Source: Mycolicibacterium austroafricanum (GTDB taxonomy: Bacteria; Actinomycetota; Actinomycetes; Mycobacteriales; Mycobacteriaceae). Taken from it: a stretch of DNA of 64,000 nucleotides. The DNA is taken from contig NZ_HG964457.1 of the NCBI RefSeq assembly GCF_000612725.1, forward strand, positions 1 through 64,000. Direction: 5' to 3'. The notes beneath the pieces are model-generated. The model made no database searches, was not told the origin of the DNA, and saw nothing but the letters and a program-made list of their open reading frames with translations. The translations under genes were made by a program, and so were the position numbers. This document shows, in pieces, positions 51,018-59,815 of this stretch (its first letter is position 1; every line of letters starts with the position of its first letter).

Positions 51018-51713
51018 ATGAGCAGCGAAGTCGTCCACAGTGCGGAGTCCAGCTCACGGCGCCGGTCTGACGCGACGCGCGTTGCCGCCGGCATCGCGAT
51101 CGCGGCGTTGTCGGTGGGGGTGGCGGCCCCGGCGTCGGCGCGGCCCTCGGACCCCGGTGTCGTCAACTACGCGGTGCTGAGCAAGGGCTCGGTCGGCAAC
51201 ATCGTCGGCGCCCGCCTGGGCTTCGAGTCGACGTTCACCGATCCGTTCCAGGCCTTCTACGTCGACAACCCGGCCTGCAACAACTGGGCCGACATCGGCC
51301 TGCCAGAGGTCTACAACGACCCGGACCTGGCGGCGTTCAGCGGGGCGGTCGCGCAGGAGTCCCCCACCGATGCCAGGCACTTCGTCAAGCAGGCAGTCGG
51401 GGTCTTCGCCACCACCGACGCCGCCAACCGGGCGTTGCACCGTCTCGTCGACCGCACCGTCGGGTGCAACGGCCAGACCACGGCCATGCATCTGGACAAC
51501 TTCACCACCCAGGTGTGGACCTTCACCGCCGGCCCCACCACGGCGACCGACGCGAACTGGGTCAAGCAGGAGGCCGGCACCGACCGGCGCTGTTTCGTGA
51601 CGACACGGCTGCGGGAGAACGTGTTGCTGCAGGCCAAGGTGTGCCAGTCGGGCAACGGCGGTCCGGCCGTCGACGTGTTGGCCGGCGCCATGCAGAACAC
51701 CCTGGGGCAGTAG
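51018..51713 (+). CDS. Secreted PknH_C-type sensor domain protein (Rv3705c type)
   Basis: A 231-residue exported protein. An N-terminal signal (about 20-41, ending ASA) is followed by a single PknH extracellular-domain-like fold (PF14032). It has four cysteines (NPACNN, VGCNG, RRCFV, KVCQS), which in PknH form two disulfides, and the typical QVWTF and VKQEAG segments. Its place just upstream of egtA matches Rv3705c. It may bind a cell-wall ligand; function unproved. It starts 9 bp after mrf, though it belongs to the conserved backbone. Confidence 0.82.
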   Translation: MSSEVVHSAESSSRRRSDATRVAAGIAIAALSVGVAAPASARPSDPGVVNYAVLSKGSVGNIVGARLGFESTFTDPFQAFYVDNPACNNWADIGLPEVYNDPDLAAFSGAVAQESPTDARHFVKQAVGVFATTDAANRALHRLVDRTVGCNGQTTAMHLDNFTTQVWTFTAGPTTATDANWVKQEAGTDRRCFVTTRLRENVLLQAKVCQSGNGGPAVDVLAGAMQNTLGQ

Positions 51714-51825
51714 CTGCGCGGACACGTCATCCGGACGTCACCGAAAAAATCTCGGGATTTTGTCGGTCCCCTCTGGAAGATGGGTAGAGACGCAGCGATC
51801 GTTCCAGACCCGGAGGGGGCGGCTG

Positions 51826-53100
51826 ATGGCCTGCACCATGACGTCCGACGGTGTCGTCGAACAGCGTTTCGACCCACTGAGCAGCGCGGAAGCCGCCGCG
51901 CAACACATCGTCGACGGCTGTCTGATCGACGGGCCGGTCGGGCAGGTGGGCCTGGAGGTCGAGGCCCACTGTTTCGACCTGACCGATCCATCGCGACGGC
52001 CCGGCTGGGACGAGCTGACCGCGACGATCACCGCGCTGCCGCCGTTGCCGGGCGGCAGCGTCGTCACCGTCGAGCCGGGCGGCGCGGTGGAACTGTCAGG
52101 GCCACCGTTGGCAGAACCGGCGAGCGCGATATCGGCGATGGCCGCCGACCACACCGTGTTGCGGGCGGCGTTCGCGCGGGCCGGGCTCGGGCTGGTGCTG
52201 GTCGGGGCCGACCCGCTGCGTCCGGCCGCACGCGTCAACCCGGGCCCGCGATACCAGGCCATGGAGGCGTTCTTCCGCGCCAGCGACAGCGGCGACGCCG
52301 GCGCGGCGATGATGACGTCGACCGCGTCGGTCCAGGTCAACCTCGAGGCCGGCCCGCGGGCCGGGTGGGCCGACCGGGTGCGGTTGGCGCATGCGCTCGG
52401 CCCCACGATGATCGCCATCGCCGCGAACTCACCCGTTCTCGGCGGCGACTTCACCGGCTGGCAGTCCACCCGGCAGCTGGTGTGGAGTCGACTGGACTCG
52501 GCCCGCTGCGGACCGATCCTGGGCGCCAGCGGAGACGACCCGGCCAGCGACTGGGCCCGGTACGCGCTGCGGGCGCCGGTGATGCTGGTCCACAGCCCCG
52601 ACCCGACCCCGGTCACGCAGTGGGTGCCGTTCGCCGACTGGGCCGACGGGCGGGTGCTGCTCGATGACCGCCCGCCCACCCTCGCCGACCTGGACTACCA
52701 CCTGACCACCCTGTTTCCACCGGTGCGGCCCCGCGGGTTCCTGGAAGTGCGCTATCTCGACAGTGTCCCGGACGCCACGTGGCCGGCGGTGGTGTACACG
52801 CTTGCCACCCTGCTCGACGATCCGGCCGCCGCCGACGTCGCCGCCGAGGCCACCGAAGAGGTGGCCACCGCGTGGGACCGCGCGGCCCAGCTCGGACTGC
52901 GGGACCGCAGGCTGCACGCCGCCGCCACCCGGTGCGTGCAGGCCGCCGCCGACCGCGCGCCGAGGGCGCTCGAGGAATCGATGGGACATCTCGTGCGTTC
53001 GGTGGAGCAGGGCCGCAGCCCGGCCGACGACTTCGCCGACCGGGTGGTGGCACACGGGATCGCGGACGCGGTCACCGAACTGGCACAAGGGGAGTTGTGA
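51826..53100 (+). CDS. egtA: Glutamate-cysteine ligase EgtA (ergothioneine pathway)
   Basis: A 424-residue GCS2-family ligase joining glutamate and cysteine to gamma-glutamylcysteine, the sulfur donor for EgtB. It has GPVGQVGLEVEAHCFD (metal/ATP Glu), MMTSTASVQVNLE, and the C-terminal LEVRYLDSVPDATWP. First gene of egtABCDE. ATG 51826 follows GAGGGGGCGG; ATG 51838 (MTSDGVVEQRFD) is an alternative. A possible promoter with TTGTCG and TAGAGA lies near 51760-51790. In M. tuberculosis the homologue was earlier called GshA. Confidence 0.94.
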   Translation: MACTMTSDGVVEQRFDPLSSAEAAAQHIVDGCLIDGPVGQVGLEVEAHCFDLTDPSRRPGWDELTATITALPPLPGGSVVTVEPGGAVELSGPPLAEPASAISAMAADHTVLRAAFARAGLGLVLVGADPLRPAARVNPGPRYQAMEAFFRASDSGDAGAAMMTSTASVQVNLEAGPRAGWADRVRLAHALGPTMIAIAANSPVLGGDFTGWQSTRQLVWSRLDSARCGPILGASGDDPASDWARYALRAPVMLVHSPDPTPVTQWVPFADWADGRVLLDDRPPTLADLDYHLTTLFPPVRPRGFLEVRYLDSVPDATWPAVVYTLATLLDDPAAADVAAEATEEVATAWDRAAQLGLRDRRLHAAATRCVQAAADRAPRALEESMGHLVRSVEQGRSPADDFADRVVAHGIADAVTELAQGEL

Positions 53101-54443
53101 CGACACGCGAGGCGCTTGCCTGCGAGCTGACCGAGGCCAGGGACCGCACGCTGCGGCTCGTCGCGTTCGACGACGCCGAACTGCGGCGCCAGTACGACCC
53201 GTTGATGAGCCCGCTGGTCTGGGACCTCGCCCACATCGGCCAGCAGGAAGAGCTGTGGCTGCTGCGGGGCGGCAACCCCGACCGGCCCGGCCTGCTGCCG
53301 CCGCAGGTGGACCAGCTCTACGACGCGTTCGTGCACTCCCGTGCCAGCCGCGCCGACCTGCCGCTGTTGCCGCCGACCGACGCCCGCAACTACTGCGCGA
53401 CCGTGCGGGGCAAGGTGCTCGACGCGCTGGACGCGTTGCCCGACGGGCACCCCGACGCCTTCACGTTCGGGCTCGTCGTCAGCCACGAGAACCAGCACGA
53501 CGAGACGATGCTGCAGGCGCTGAGCCTGCGGTCCGGTGCCCCACTGCTCGACCGTGGCACATCGCTGCCGCCGGGCCGCCCTCAGACCGCAGGCACCTCG
53601 GTGCGGGTTCCCGCCGGCGAGTTCGTGCTGGGTGTCGACGCGGTGACCGAGCCGTACTCGCTGGACAACGAACGCCCCGCCCACGTCGTCGACGTGCCCG
53701 CGTTCCGGATCGGCCGCGTGCCGGTGACCAACGCGGAGTGGCGCCAGTTCGTCGACGACGGCGGCTACCACCGACGCCAGTGGTGGTCGGATGCGGGCTG
53801 GGCACACCGCAGGCAGGCGGGCCTGACCGCGCCGCTGTACTGGAACGGGGACGGCAGCCGCACCCGCTTCGGGTACGTCGAGGAGATTCCCGGCGAGGAA
53901 CCCGTTCAGCACGTCACCTACTACGAAGCCGAGGCGTATGCGGCGTGGGCGGGGGCGCGCCTGCCCACCGAGGTGGAGTGGGAGAAGGCCTGCGCCTGGG
54001 ACCCCGAAACCAACTCCCGGCGCCGATATCCCTGGGGCGCAACCGAACCCACCGCCGAGGTGGCCAACCTCGGTGGCCGGTCCCTGCGTCCGGCGCCCGT
54101 CGGGGCGTACCCGCAGAGTGCGTCGGCCTACGGGGCCGAGCAGATGCTCGGCGACGTGTGGGAGTGGACGAGCTCACCGTTGCGGCCGTGGCCCGGCTTC
54201 ACACCGATGGTCTACGAGCGGTACTCACAGCCGTTCTTCGACGGCACCGGCACGGGCGAGTACCGGGTCCTGCGCGGCGGATCCTGGGCCGTCGCGCCCA
54301 ACATCCTGCGCCCCAGCTTCCGCAACTGGGACCATCCGATCCGCAGGCAGATCTTCTCCGGCGTGCGCCTTGCTTGGGACGATGTGGGGGCACCTCCCGC
54401 TTGCGGGGGACCGCTTACGCGAAGAGTAGATGGATATGTGTAG
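53097..54443 (+). CDS. egtB: Hercynine oxygenase EgtB
   Basis: A 448-residue iron enzyme joining gamma-glutamylcysteine and hercynine to the sulfoxide intermediate. The DinB-like N-terminal domain holds the iron ligands His46 (WDLAHIGQ) and His130/His134 (SHENQHDE). The C-terminal formylglycine-generating-enzyme-like domain runs from about 165 to 425 (EVEWEKACAW, VWEWTSSPL, RGGSWA). The GTG start overlaps the egtA stop. After the normal family end (GVRLAW) about 20 extra residues follow, encoded by a small GC-rich palindrome; the frame then overlaps egtC by 8 bp. Confidence 0.95.
   Translation: MTTREALACELTEARDRTLRLVAFDDAELRRQYDPLMSPLVWDLAHIGQQEELWLLRGGNPDRPGLLPPQVDQLYDAFVHSRASRADLPLLPPTDARNYCATVRGKVLDALDALPDGHPDAFTFGLVVSHENQHDETMLQALSLRSGAPLLDRGTSLPPGRPQTAGTSVRVPAGEFVLGVDAVTEPYSLDNERPAHVVDVPAFRIGRVPVTNAEWRQFVDDGGYHRRQWWSDAGWAHRRQAGLTAPLYWNGDGSRTRFGYVEEIPGEEPVQHVTYYEAEAYAAWAGARLPTEVEWEKACAWDPETNSRRRYPWGATEPTAEVANLGGRSLRPAPVGAYPQSASAYGAEQMLGDVWEWTSSPLRPWPGFTPMVYERYSQPFFDGTGTGEYRVLRGGSWAVAPNILRPSFRNWDHPIRRQIFSGVRLAWDDVGAPPACGGPLTRRVDGYV
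54387..54412 (+). repeat. GC-rich palindromic element in the 3' end of egtB
   Basis: GGGGGCACCTCCCGCTTGCG (54387-54406) followed by GGGGAC contains the hairpin CCCGC-TT-GCGGG. I recall similar GGGGGCAC...CCGCTTGCGGGGGA elements scattered between genes of mycobacteria. Here it sits inside the coding frame and produces the unusual C-terminus of EgtB. Confidence 0.6.
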
Positions 54444-55125
54444 GCACCTGGGCTGGCTCGGCGACCCCGTCTCGGTCGCCTCGCTGATACTGGAACCGCC
54501 GTCGGGGCTGCTGGTGCAGTCGTATTCGCCGCGCCGCCAGAAGCATGGATTGATGAACGCCGACGGGTGGGGCGTCGGCTTCTTCGACGGGGCGGTGGCC
54601 CGGCGCTGGCGCAGCGCGGCCCCGCTGTGGGGTGACGCGTCATTCGCCTCCGTCGCGCCGGCGCTGCGCAGCGGGTGTGTGGTGGCCGCCGTGCGGTCGG
54701 CCAGCGTCGGCATGCCCATCGAGGCGTCGGCCTCGGCGCCGTTCACCGACGGCACCTGGCTGCTGTCCCACAACGGGCTCGTCGACCGCGCAGTGCTGCC
54801 TTCGTCCCCGCGCGCCGAGTCCACCAACGACAGCGCGCTGCTGGCGGCGCTGATCTTCGACCGCGGCATCGACGAGCTCGGCGCCACCATCGCCGGCGTG
54901 GCTGCCGAGGACCCGAACGCCCGGCTGAACATCCTGGCCGGCAACGGAACTCGTCTTCTGGCGACCACCTGGGGCGACACGCTGTCGGTGTTGCGCCGTG
55001 ACGACGGCGTGGTGGTGGCCAGCGAACCCTACGACGACGACCCCGCCTGGCAGGAAGTCCCGGACCGCCACCTCGTCGAGGTCGACGGGGCGCACGTGCA
55101 CCTGAGACCGCTGAAAGGATCGTGA
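54436..55125 (+). CDS. egtC: Gamma-glutamyl hercynylcysteine sulfoxide hydrolase EgtC
   Basis: A 229-residue class II amidotransferase-fold hydrolase that removes glutamate from the EgtB product. I chose ATG 54436 over ATG 54430 because it puts the catalytic Cys at position 2 (MCRHLGWLG), needed for an N-terminal nucleophile. Supporting motifs are NADGWGVGFFD, VAAVRSASVG and LSHNGLVD. The stop overlaps the egtD start (TGATG). Confidence 0.94.
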   Translation: MCRHLGWLGDPVSVASLILEPPSGLLVQSYSPRRQKHGLMNADGWGVGFFDGAVARRWRSAAPLWGDASFASVAPALRSGCVVAAVRSASVGMPIEASASAPFTDGTWLLSHNGLVDRAVLPSSPRAESTNDSALLAALIFDRGIDELGATIAGVAAEDPNARLNILAGNGTRLLATTWGDTLSVLRRDDGVVVASEPYDDDPAWQEVPDRHLVEVDGAHVHLRPLKGS

Positions 55126-56090
55126 TGACGTTCTCGCTGGAGAACTACCTGGCCGCCGACGCCGCGGACGAGGCGCTGCGCCGCGACGTCCGGCACGGCT
55201 TGACCCAACATCCGAAAACGCTTCCGCCGAAATGGTTCTACGACTCGGTGGGCAGCGACCTGTTCGACCAGATCACCCGGCTGCCGGAGTATTACCCGAC
55301 CCGCGCGGAAGCGCAGATCCTGCATGCACGCGCCGCGGAGATCGCCGCGGCGTCGGGAGCCGACACGCTCGTCGAACTCGGCAGCGGAACGTCGGAGAAG
55401 ACGCGCGCCCTGCTCGACGCCATGCGCGACCGGGGGACACTGCGGCGATTCATCCCGTTCGACGTCGACGCGAGCGTGCTCAAGGATGCGGGTGCGTCGA
55501 TCGAGGCGGAGTATCCCGGGGTTCAGATCGAGGCCGTGTGCGGCGATTTCGAGGAGCACCTGGGCAAGATCCCCGCCGTGGGACGGCGTCTGGTGGCATT
55601 CCTGGGTTCGACGATCGGCAACCTGACCCCGGGTCCGCGCGCGGAGTTCCTGGCCTCGGTGGCCGAACTGATGCAGCCCGGCGACACCCTGCTGCTCGGC
55701 ACCGATCTGGTCAAGGACACCGGCCGACTTCTGCGTGCCTACGACGACAGCGCCGGGGTGACAGCACGTTTCAACCGCAACGTGCTGGCGGTGATCAACC
55801 GGGAACTGGGGGCCGACTTCGGCGTCGAGGCGTTCGAGCACGTCGCCCGCTGGAACGCGGCCGAGGAACGCATCGAGATGTGGCTGCGGTCCACACGCAC
55901 GCAACGGGTGCACATCGCGGCGCTGGACCTGGCCGTCGACTTCGCCGACGGTGAGCAGCTGCTCACCGAGGTGTCGTGCAAATTCCGGCCATCCGGTGTG
56001 GACCAGGAATTGGCAAGCGCCGGGCTGCGGCGGACACACTGGTGGACCGACGACGCCGGTGACTTCGGACTCTCGCTGGCGGTGAAATGA
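55125..56090 (+). CDS. egtD: L-histidine N-alpha-methyltransferase EgtD
   Basis: A 321-residue SAM enzyme that trimethylates histidine to hercynine; the same length as M. smegmatis EgtD. It has the SAM motif LVELGSGTSEKTR, IPFDVD, GDFEEHL and LGSTIGNLTPG. ATG 55125 overlaps the egtC stop. Its position inside the complete egtABCDE order, with every junction overlapping, supports co-translation. Confidence 0.95.
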   Translation: MTFSLENYLAADAADEALRRDVRHGLTQHPKTLPPKWFYDSVGSDLFDQITRLPEYYPTRAEAQILHARAAEIAAASGADTLVELGSGTSEKTRALLDAMRDRGTLRRFIPFDVDASVLKDAGASIEAEYPGVQIEAVCGDFEEHLGKIPAVGRRLVAFLGSTIGNLTPGPRAEFLASVAELMQPGDTLLLGTDLVKDTGRLLRAYDDSAGVTARFNRNVLAVINRELGADFGVEAFEHVARWNAAEERIEMWLRSTRTQRVHIAALDLAVDFADGEQLLTEVSCKFRPSGVDQELASAGLRRTHWWTDDAGDFGLSLAVK

Positions 56091-57166
56091 TGCTCGCCGA
56101 GCAGTGGCGCTCGGCGCGACCGCCTGTCGCCGGGGTTCACGTCGACAGCGCGGCATGTTCGCGTCAGAGCTTCGCCGTCATCGAGGCCGCGGCCCAGCAC
56201 GCCCGCCACGAGGCGGAGGTCGGCGGCTACGTCGCAGCCGAGGCTGCCGCGCCCGCGCTGGACGCGGGCCGCGCCGCCGTCCGGGCTCTCACCGGAATGC
56301 CCGATGCGGTAGTACATTTCACCACCGGATCGAACCACGCCCTCGACATCCTGCTCGGGGACTGGACGGGGGAGCGCACGCTGGCCTGCCTTCCGGGTGA
56401 GTACGGGCCCAACCTGGCGATCATGGCGCGCCACGGTTTCAGCACCCAGACTCTCCCGGTCGACGAGTTCGGCCGGCTGGACGTCAATGCGGTCGGTGCC
56501 GCGCTGTCGTCGCATCAGCCCGCGCTCGTGCACTTCACCGTGCTGGGCAGCCACAGCGGGATCGTTCAGCCGGTGCGCGACATGGCGTCGGCGTGCCGGG
56601 GGCACGGTATCCCGCTGATCGTCGACGCTGCGCAGGGGTTCGCGCATCTCGACGTCGCCGGAATCGGCGCCGACGCGCTTTACTCGTCGTCGCGCAAATG
56701 GACGGCAGGCCCCCGCGGGGTGGGGGTGCTCGCCAGCAGGCCCGGGCTGCTGGCGGATGACACCCGCATCCGGCTCAACCACGCCGAGACGAATGTCGGC
56801 CTGCAGGTGGGCTTCTCGGTCGCGGTGGGGGAGTACGTGGCCGCCGGTCCCGACGCGGTGCAGTCCCGGCTGCGCGAAGTCGGCGCGGCCACCCGCACCG
56901 CGCTCGCCGACGTGCCGGGCTGGCGGGTGGTCGAACACGTCACCGAACCCAGCGCCATCACCACGCTGCAGTCCACCGACGGTCTCGACCCGCTGGACGT
57001 GCGCACCCGCCTGATCGCCGAACACCAGATCGTGACCACCTACCTCGGTCTGGAACGCGCGCCGCGGGAGATGAGCCACCCGGCGCTGCGGGTCTCCCCG
57101 CACGTCGACGTCACCGACGCCGACCTCGCGGCCCTGGCCGACGCGCTGGCCACCGTCACACGCTGA
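56087..57166 (+). CDS. egtE: Ergothioneine C-S lyase EgtE
   Basis: A 359-residue class V aminotransferase-fold PLP enzyme that cleaves the hercynylcysteine sulfoxide to ergothioneine. The PLP Lys lies in SSSRKWTAGPRG (about residue 204) and the PLP Asp in LIVDAAQGFAH. Last gene of the operon, overlapping the egtD stop by 4 bp. Its 3' end overlaps that of the convergent P450 gene by 11 bp. Confidence 0.94.
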   Translation: MMLAEQWRSARPPVAGVHVDSAACSRQSFAVIEAAAQHARHEAEVGGYVAAEAAAPALDAGRAAVRALTGMPDAVVHFTTGSNHALDILLGDWTGERTLACLPGEYGPNLAIMARHGFSTQTLPVDEFGRLDVNAVGAALSSHQPALVHFTVLGSHSGIVQPVRDMASACRGHGIPLIVDAAQGFAHLDVAGIGADALYSSSRKWTAGPRGVGVLASRPGLLADDTRIRLNHAETNVGLQVGFSVAVGEYVAAGPDAVQSRLREVGAATRTALADVPGWRVVEHVTEPSAITTLQSTDGLDPLDVRTRLIAEHQIVTTYLGLERAPREMSHPALRVSPHVDVTDADLAALADALATVTR

Positions 57167-58385
57167 CGGCCGCGGTGCCGGTTTCTCGCGGCTCGGCCGC
57201 GGTCGCGCTCAACCGCACCGGCATCTGGCGCACCCCGGGCACCATCGTGGCCTGCATCCGCAGCACGTCACCGTCGAGCTCGATGTGGTCGAACCGGTTG
57301 AGCAGCTCCTCGAACAGCACGCGGGCCTCCAAACGGGCCAGCTGCGCTCCCAGGCAGGAGTGTTCGCCACAGCCGAAAGCCAAGTGCGGGTTCGGGTTCC
57401 GAGTGATGTCGAATTGCTCGGAGGTGGGGCCGAACACGTCTTCGTCGCGGTTGGCCGAGCCGTAGAGCATCGTCACGTACTGGCCCGCGCGGATCGCGCG
57501 GCCCCGGATCTCGACATCGCGGGTGGCGCAGCGGGTCATGTTGGCGACCGGTGACGCGTACCGCAGCATCTCCTTGACGGCCGTCGGCACCAGGTCGCGC
57601 CGCTGCCGCAGCAGCCGGAACTGGTCCGGGTTCTCGATGAGCGCCAGGGTGCCGAGCGCGACGAGGTTGCGTGTCGTCTCGTTGCCGGCGACCAGGAGCA
57701 GCAGGCAGAACTGCAGCAGATCCTGGTCGGTCAGGCGGACCCCGTCGACCTCGGCGGCCACCAACACCGAGAGCAGGTCGTCGGAGTCGCGCAGCGTGCC
57801 GCCGCGGCGACGCGCGATCTGCGCCTCGAAGTACTGGTACAGCTCGCCCATCGCGGCGAAGGTGTCCAGTTCGACGTCGGGATCGTCCATGCCGACCGTC
57901 GCGTCCGACCAGGTGCGGAACTGCTCCCAGTCTTCGTCGGGGGCGCCGAGGAGTTCGGCGATCATCCGGGTCGGCAGCGGGGCGGCGACCTGTTCGGCGA
58001 ACTCGGTGGCCGACGGGTCGATCGCGTCGAGAGCAGCCCGGGCGAAGGCCCGCAGCTTCGGTTCCAGGATGGCGACCTGCCGCCGGGTGAACCCGGAGTT
58101 GATCAGCTTGCGCAGTTGGCGGTGCCGGGGCGGATCGGTGAAGATCAGGCTGCCTTCCATCACCGGGTTCTCGATCGCCGGGTCGGGCACCGTGACTCCC
58201 TTCGCCGACGAGAACAGCGCGGGGTTGGTCGAGACGTGGCGGATGTCCTCGTACTTCAGGAGCGCCCAGAACTCGTGTTCGTCGTTCCAACACACCGGGT
58301 CGGTGGCCCGCAACTCCCGGTAGACGGGAAACGGATCACCCGCGTAGAACGCCGGCGAGTGCAACGGATTCGACAACCGCGACAT
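57156..58385 (-). CDS. Cytochrome P450 (bacterial class I, CYP142/CYP125-like region)
   Basis: A 409-residue soluble P450. The oxygen-activating I-helix is LVAGNETTRN, the K-helix ExxR lies in KEMLRYASP, and the haem loop FGCGEHSCLG has Cys344. Overall it resembles the mycobacterial lipid/steroid P450 group, but the sub-family and substrate cannot be fixed by eye. It follows a divergently autoregulated TetR gene after 15 bp in the same direction, so it is probably induced by its substrate. Confidence 0.88.
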   Translation of the reverse strand: MSRLSNPLHSPAFYAGDPFPVYRELRATDPVCWNDEHEFWALLKYEDIRHVSTNPALFSSAKGVTVPDPAIENPVMEGSLIFTDPPRHRQLRKLINSGFTRRQVAILEPKLRAFARAALDAIDPSATEFAEQVAAPLPTRMIAELLGAPDEDWEQFRTWSDATVGMDDPDVELDTFAAMGELYQYFEAQIARRRGGTLRDSDDLLSVLVAAEVDGVRLTDQDLLQFCLLLLVAGNETTRNLVALGTLALIENPDQFRLLRQRRDLVPTAVKEMLRYASPVANMTRCATRDVEIRGRAIRAGQYVTMLYGSANRDEDVFGPTSEQFDITRNPNPHLAFGCGEHSCLGAQLARLEARVLFEELLNRFDHIELDGDVLRMQATMVPGVRQMPVRLSATAAEPRETGTAAVSV

Positions 58386-58400
58386 GGAGGCCTCCTCTGA

Positions 58401-59000
58401 TCATTCTGCGGGCGTGGCGGTATCGGTGTGACAACTGCACAGTCCGGCGAGGATCACCCGCAGCCCGTGCTGGAAGACCGACTCCGCGCCGTCGTCGGAC
58501 CTGCTTCCGATACCGCTGTGGCGCAGGTGATGTTCCAGCTGGACCGAGCCGAGCAGGTGGATGTAGAGGACGGCGTGAGCGGCCGCGACTTCGTCTGTGG
58601 TCCAACCGGATTCGGCCATGATCTGCCGGACGGTGCGGTCCATTGCGTCGGCGGCGCCGGTCAGCGGGCGCTGCTGCAGCATCGCCGCGATACCGGGGAT
58701 GGCGATCAGCACCTTCCACGCGTTGGTGTAGAGCGCCCGGGTGCGCTGCTCCCAGTCGCCGTCGGTGGGGATCTCGATGCTTTCGATCACCGACTCGGCG
58801 AGTAGGTCGAGCAGGGCGGCTTTGTCCTTGACGTGGTAGTACACCGACGATGCCGACGTGCCGGCCTCGGTCGCCAGCGCCCGCATCGTGACGTTCTCCA
58901 CGCCGACCCTACGCGCCAACTCGAGCAGGTGCTTGACGAGGTGGTCGCGGTCCAGAGCGCCGTAGGGGAGCGCCGCGCCTGCTCTGCGGATCCGCGCCAC
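58401..59000 (-). CDS. TetR-family regulator upstream of the P450 gene
   Basis: A 199-residue regulator with an N-terminal HTH (about 20-66; VENVTMRALATEAGTSASSVYYHV) and a TetR_C-type ligand domain (WEQRTRALYTNAWKVLIAIPG). It starts 11 bp downstream of a 34-bp perfect palindrome that must be its operator, and it is co-transcribed with the P450. The ligand is probably the P450 substrate. Confidence 0.9.
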   Translation of the reverse strand: MARIRRAGAALPYGALDRDHLVKHLLELARRVGVENVTMRALATEAGTSASSVYYHVKDKAALLDLLAESVIESIEIPTDGDWEQRTRALYTNAWKVLIAIPGIAAMLQQRPLTGAADAMDRTVRQIMAESGWTTDEVAAAHAVLYIHLLGSVQLEHHLRHSGIGSRSDDGAESVFQHGLRVILAGLCSCHTDTATPAE

Positions 59001-59010
59001 ACCGCCCCCT

Positions 59011-59044
59011 TCCGAACAACGTTCGAAATCGAACGTTGTTCGGA
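59011..59044. promoter_or_regulatory. 34-bp perfect palindrome, TetR operator
   Basis: Arms 59011-59026 and 59029-59044 are exact reverse complements (TCCGAACAACGTTCGA and its complement) around AA. It lies 11 bp before the TetR start codon. Inside each arm GAACAACGTTC-type half-sites suggest binding of two dimers. Confidence 0.9.
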
Positions 59045-59105
59045 TCTAAACATCGCGGCGATCCGGGGTCAAGGGTCGCCGGGGCGTCGTGACCGACGTC
59101 GTGCG

Positions 59106-59780
59106 TCAGGACTCCTTGTGCGCCGACAGCAGGAACGCCTGCATCCGCAGTCGGCCCCGGGCATCGAGCAGATCCAGCGGCGGGGGCGGCATACCGGGCA
59201 ACTTCGGCACGTTGGTGTGGATCAGCGCCGGCCGGATGTCGTCGATGGTCCAGTACGGGGAAACCGCTTCGCGCAGTTCGAGTTCGGTGACCTCGTTGGG
59301 GCCGCCCTCCATCTCGGCCGGGAACGCGCCCTTGGCGAAGACGAGCACGAAGAAGCCCGCCCCGGGCGCGGCGGCCCGATGCACGGACTGCAGATAAGCG
59401 TCGCGGGACTCGACCGGTAGTGAATGGAACAGCGTGCTGTCCACGACGGTGGCGAACCGGCCGTCGAAGCCCGTCAACGCGGTGATGTCGGCGGCGACGA
59501 ACGACGCCCGCTCCGACAACCCGCGCTCGGCGGCCGCGGCTGTCGCCGCGGCCACCGCGGTCGGGCTGAGATCGACACCGGTCACCGTGTAGCCGTCGGC
59601 GGCCAGCGCCAGCGACAGCTCGGCGTGCCCGCAGCCCGCGTCGAGCACCTCGCTGCGGAACTTGCCGTCGCGCCACAACACCGCCAGCTCGGGCTGCGGT
59701 TCGCCGATGTTCCACGGCGGCTCGCCCTCGAACTCACCCTCGCCCCGGTATGCGCTGTCCCAGTCCATCACCTCGGCCAT
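59106..59780 (-). CDS. Class I SAM-dependent methyltransferase (Rv3699 type)
   Basis: A 224-residue methyltransferase with SAM motif LDAGCGHAELSLALA, VTGVDLSPTAV, and FVAADITAL. The N-terminal WDSAYRGEGEFEGEPPWNIGEPQPEL resembles thiopurine- and tellurite-type methyltransferases. The substrate is unknown. ATG 59780 is chosen; M at 59768 is possible. It lies next to the GCS2-like gene as in M. tuberculosis. Confidence 0.83.
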   Translation of the reverse strand: MAEVMDWDSAYRGEGEFEGEPPWNIGEPQPELAVLWRDGKFRSEVLDAGCGHAELSLALAADGYTVTGVDLSPTAVAAATAAAAERGLSERASFVAADITALTGFDGRFATVVDSTLFHSLPVESRDAYLQSVHRAAAPGAGFFVLVFAKGAFPAEMEGGPNEVTELELREAVSPYWTIDDIRPALIHTNVPKLPGMPPPPLDLLDARGRLRMQAFLLSAHKES

Positions 59781-59815
59781 GTGCGCCAACGTACCCGCGC
59801 CGGCGTCGTGGCTCG

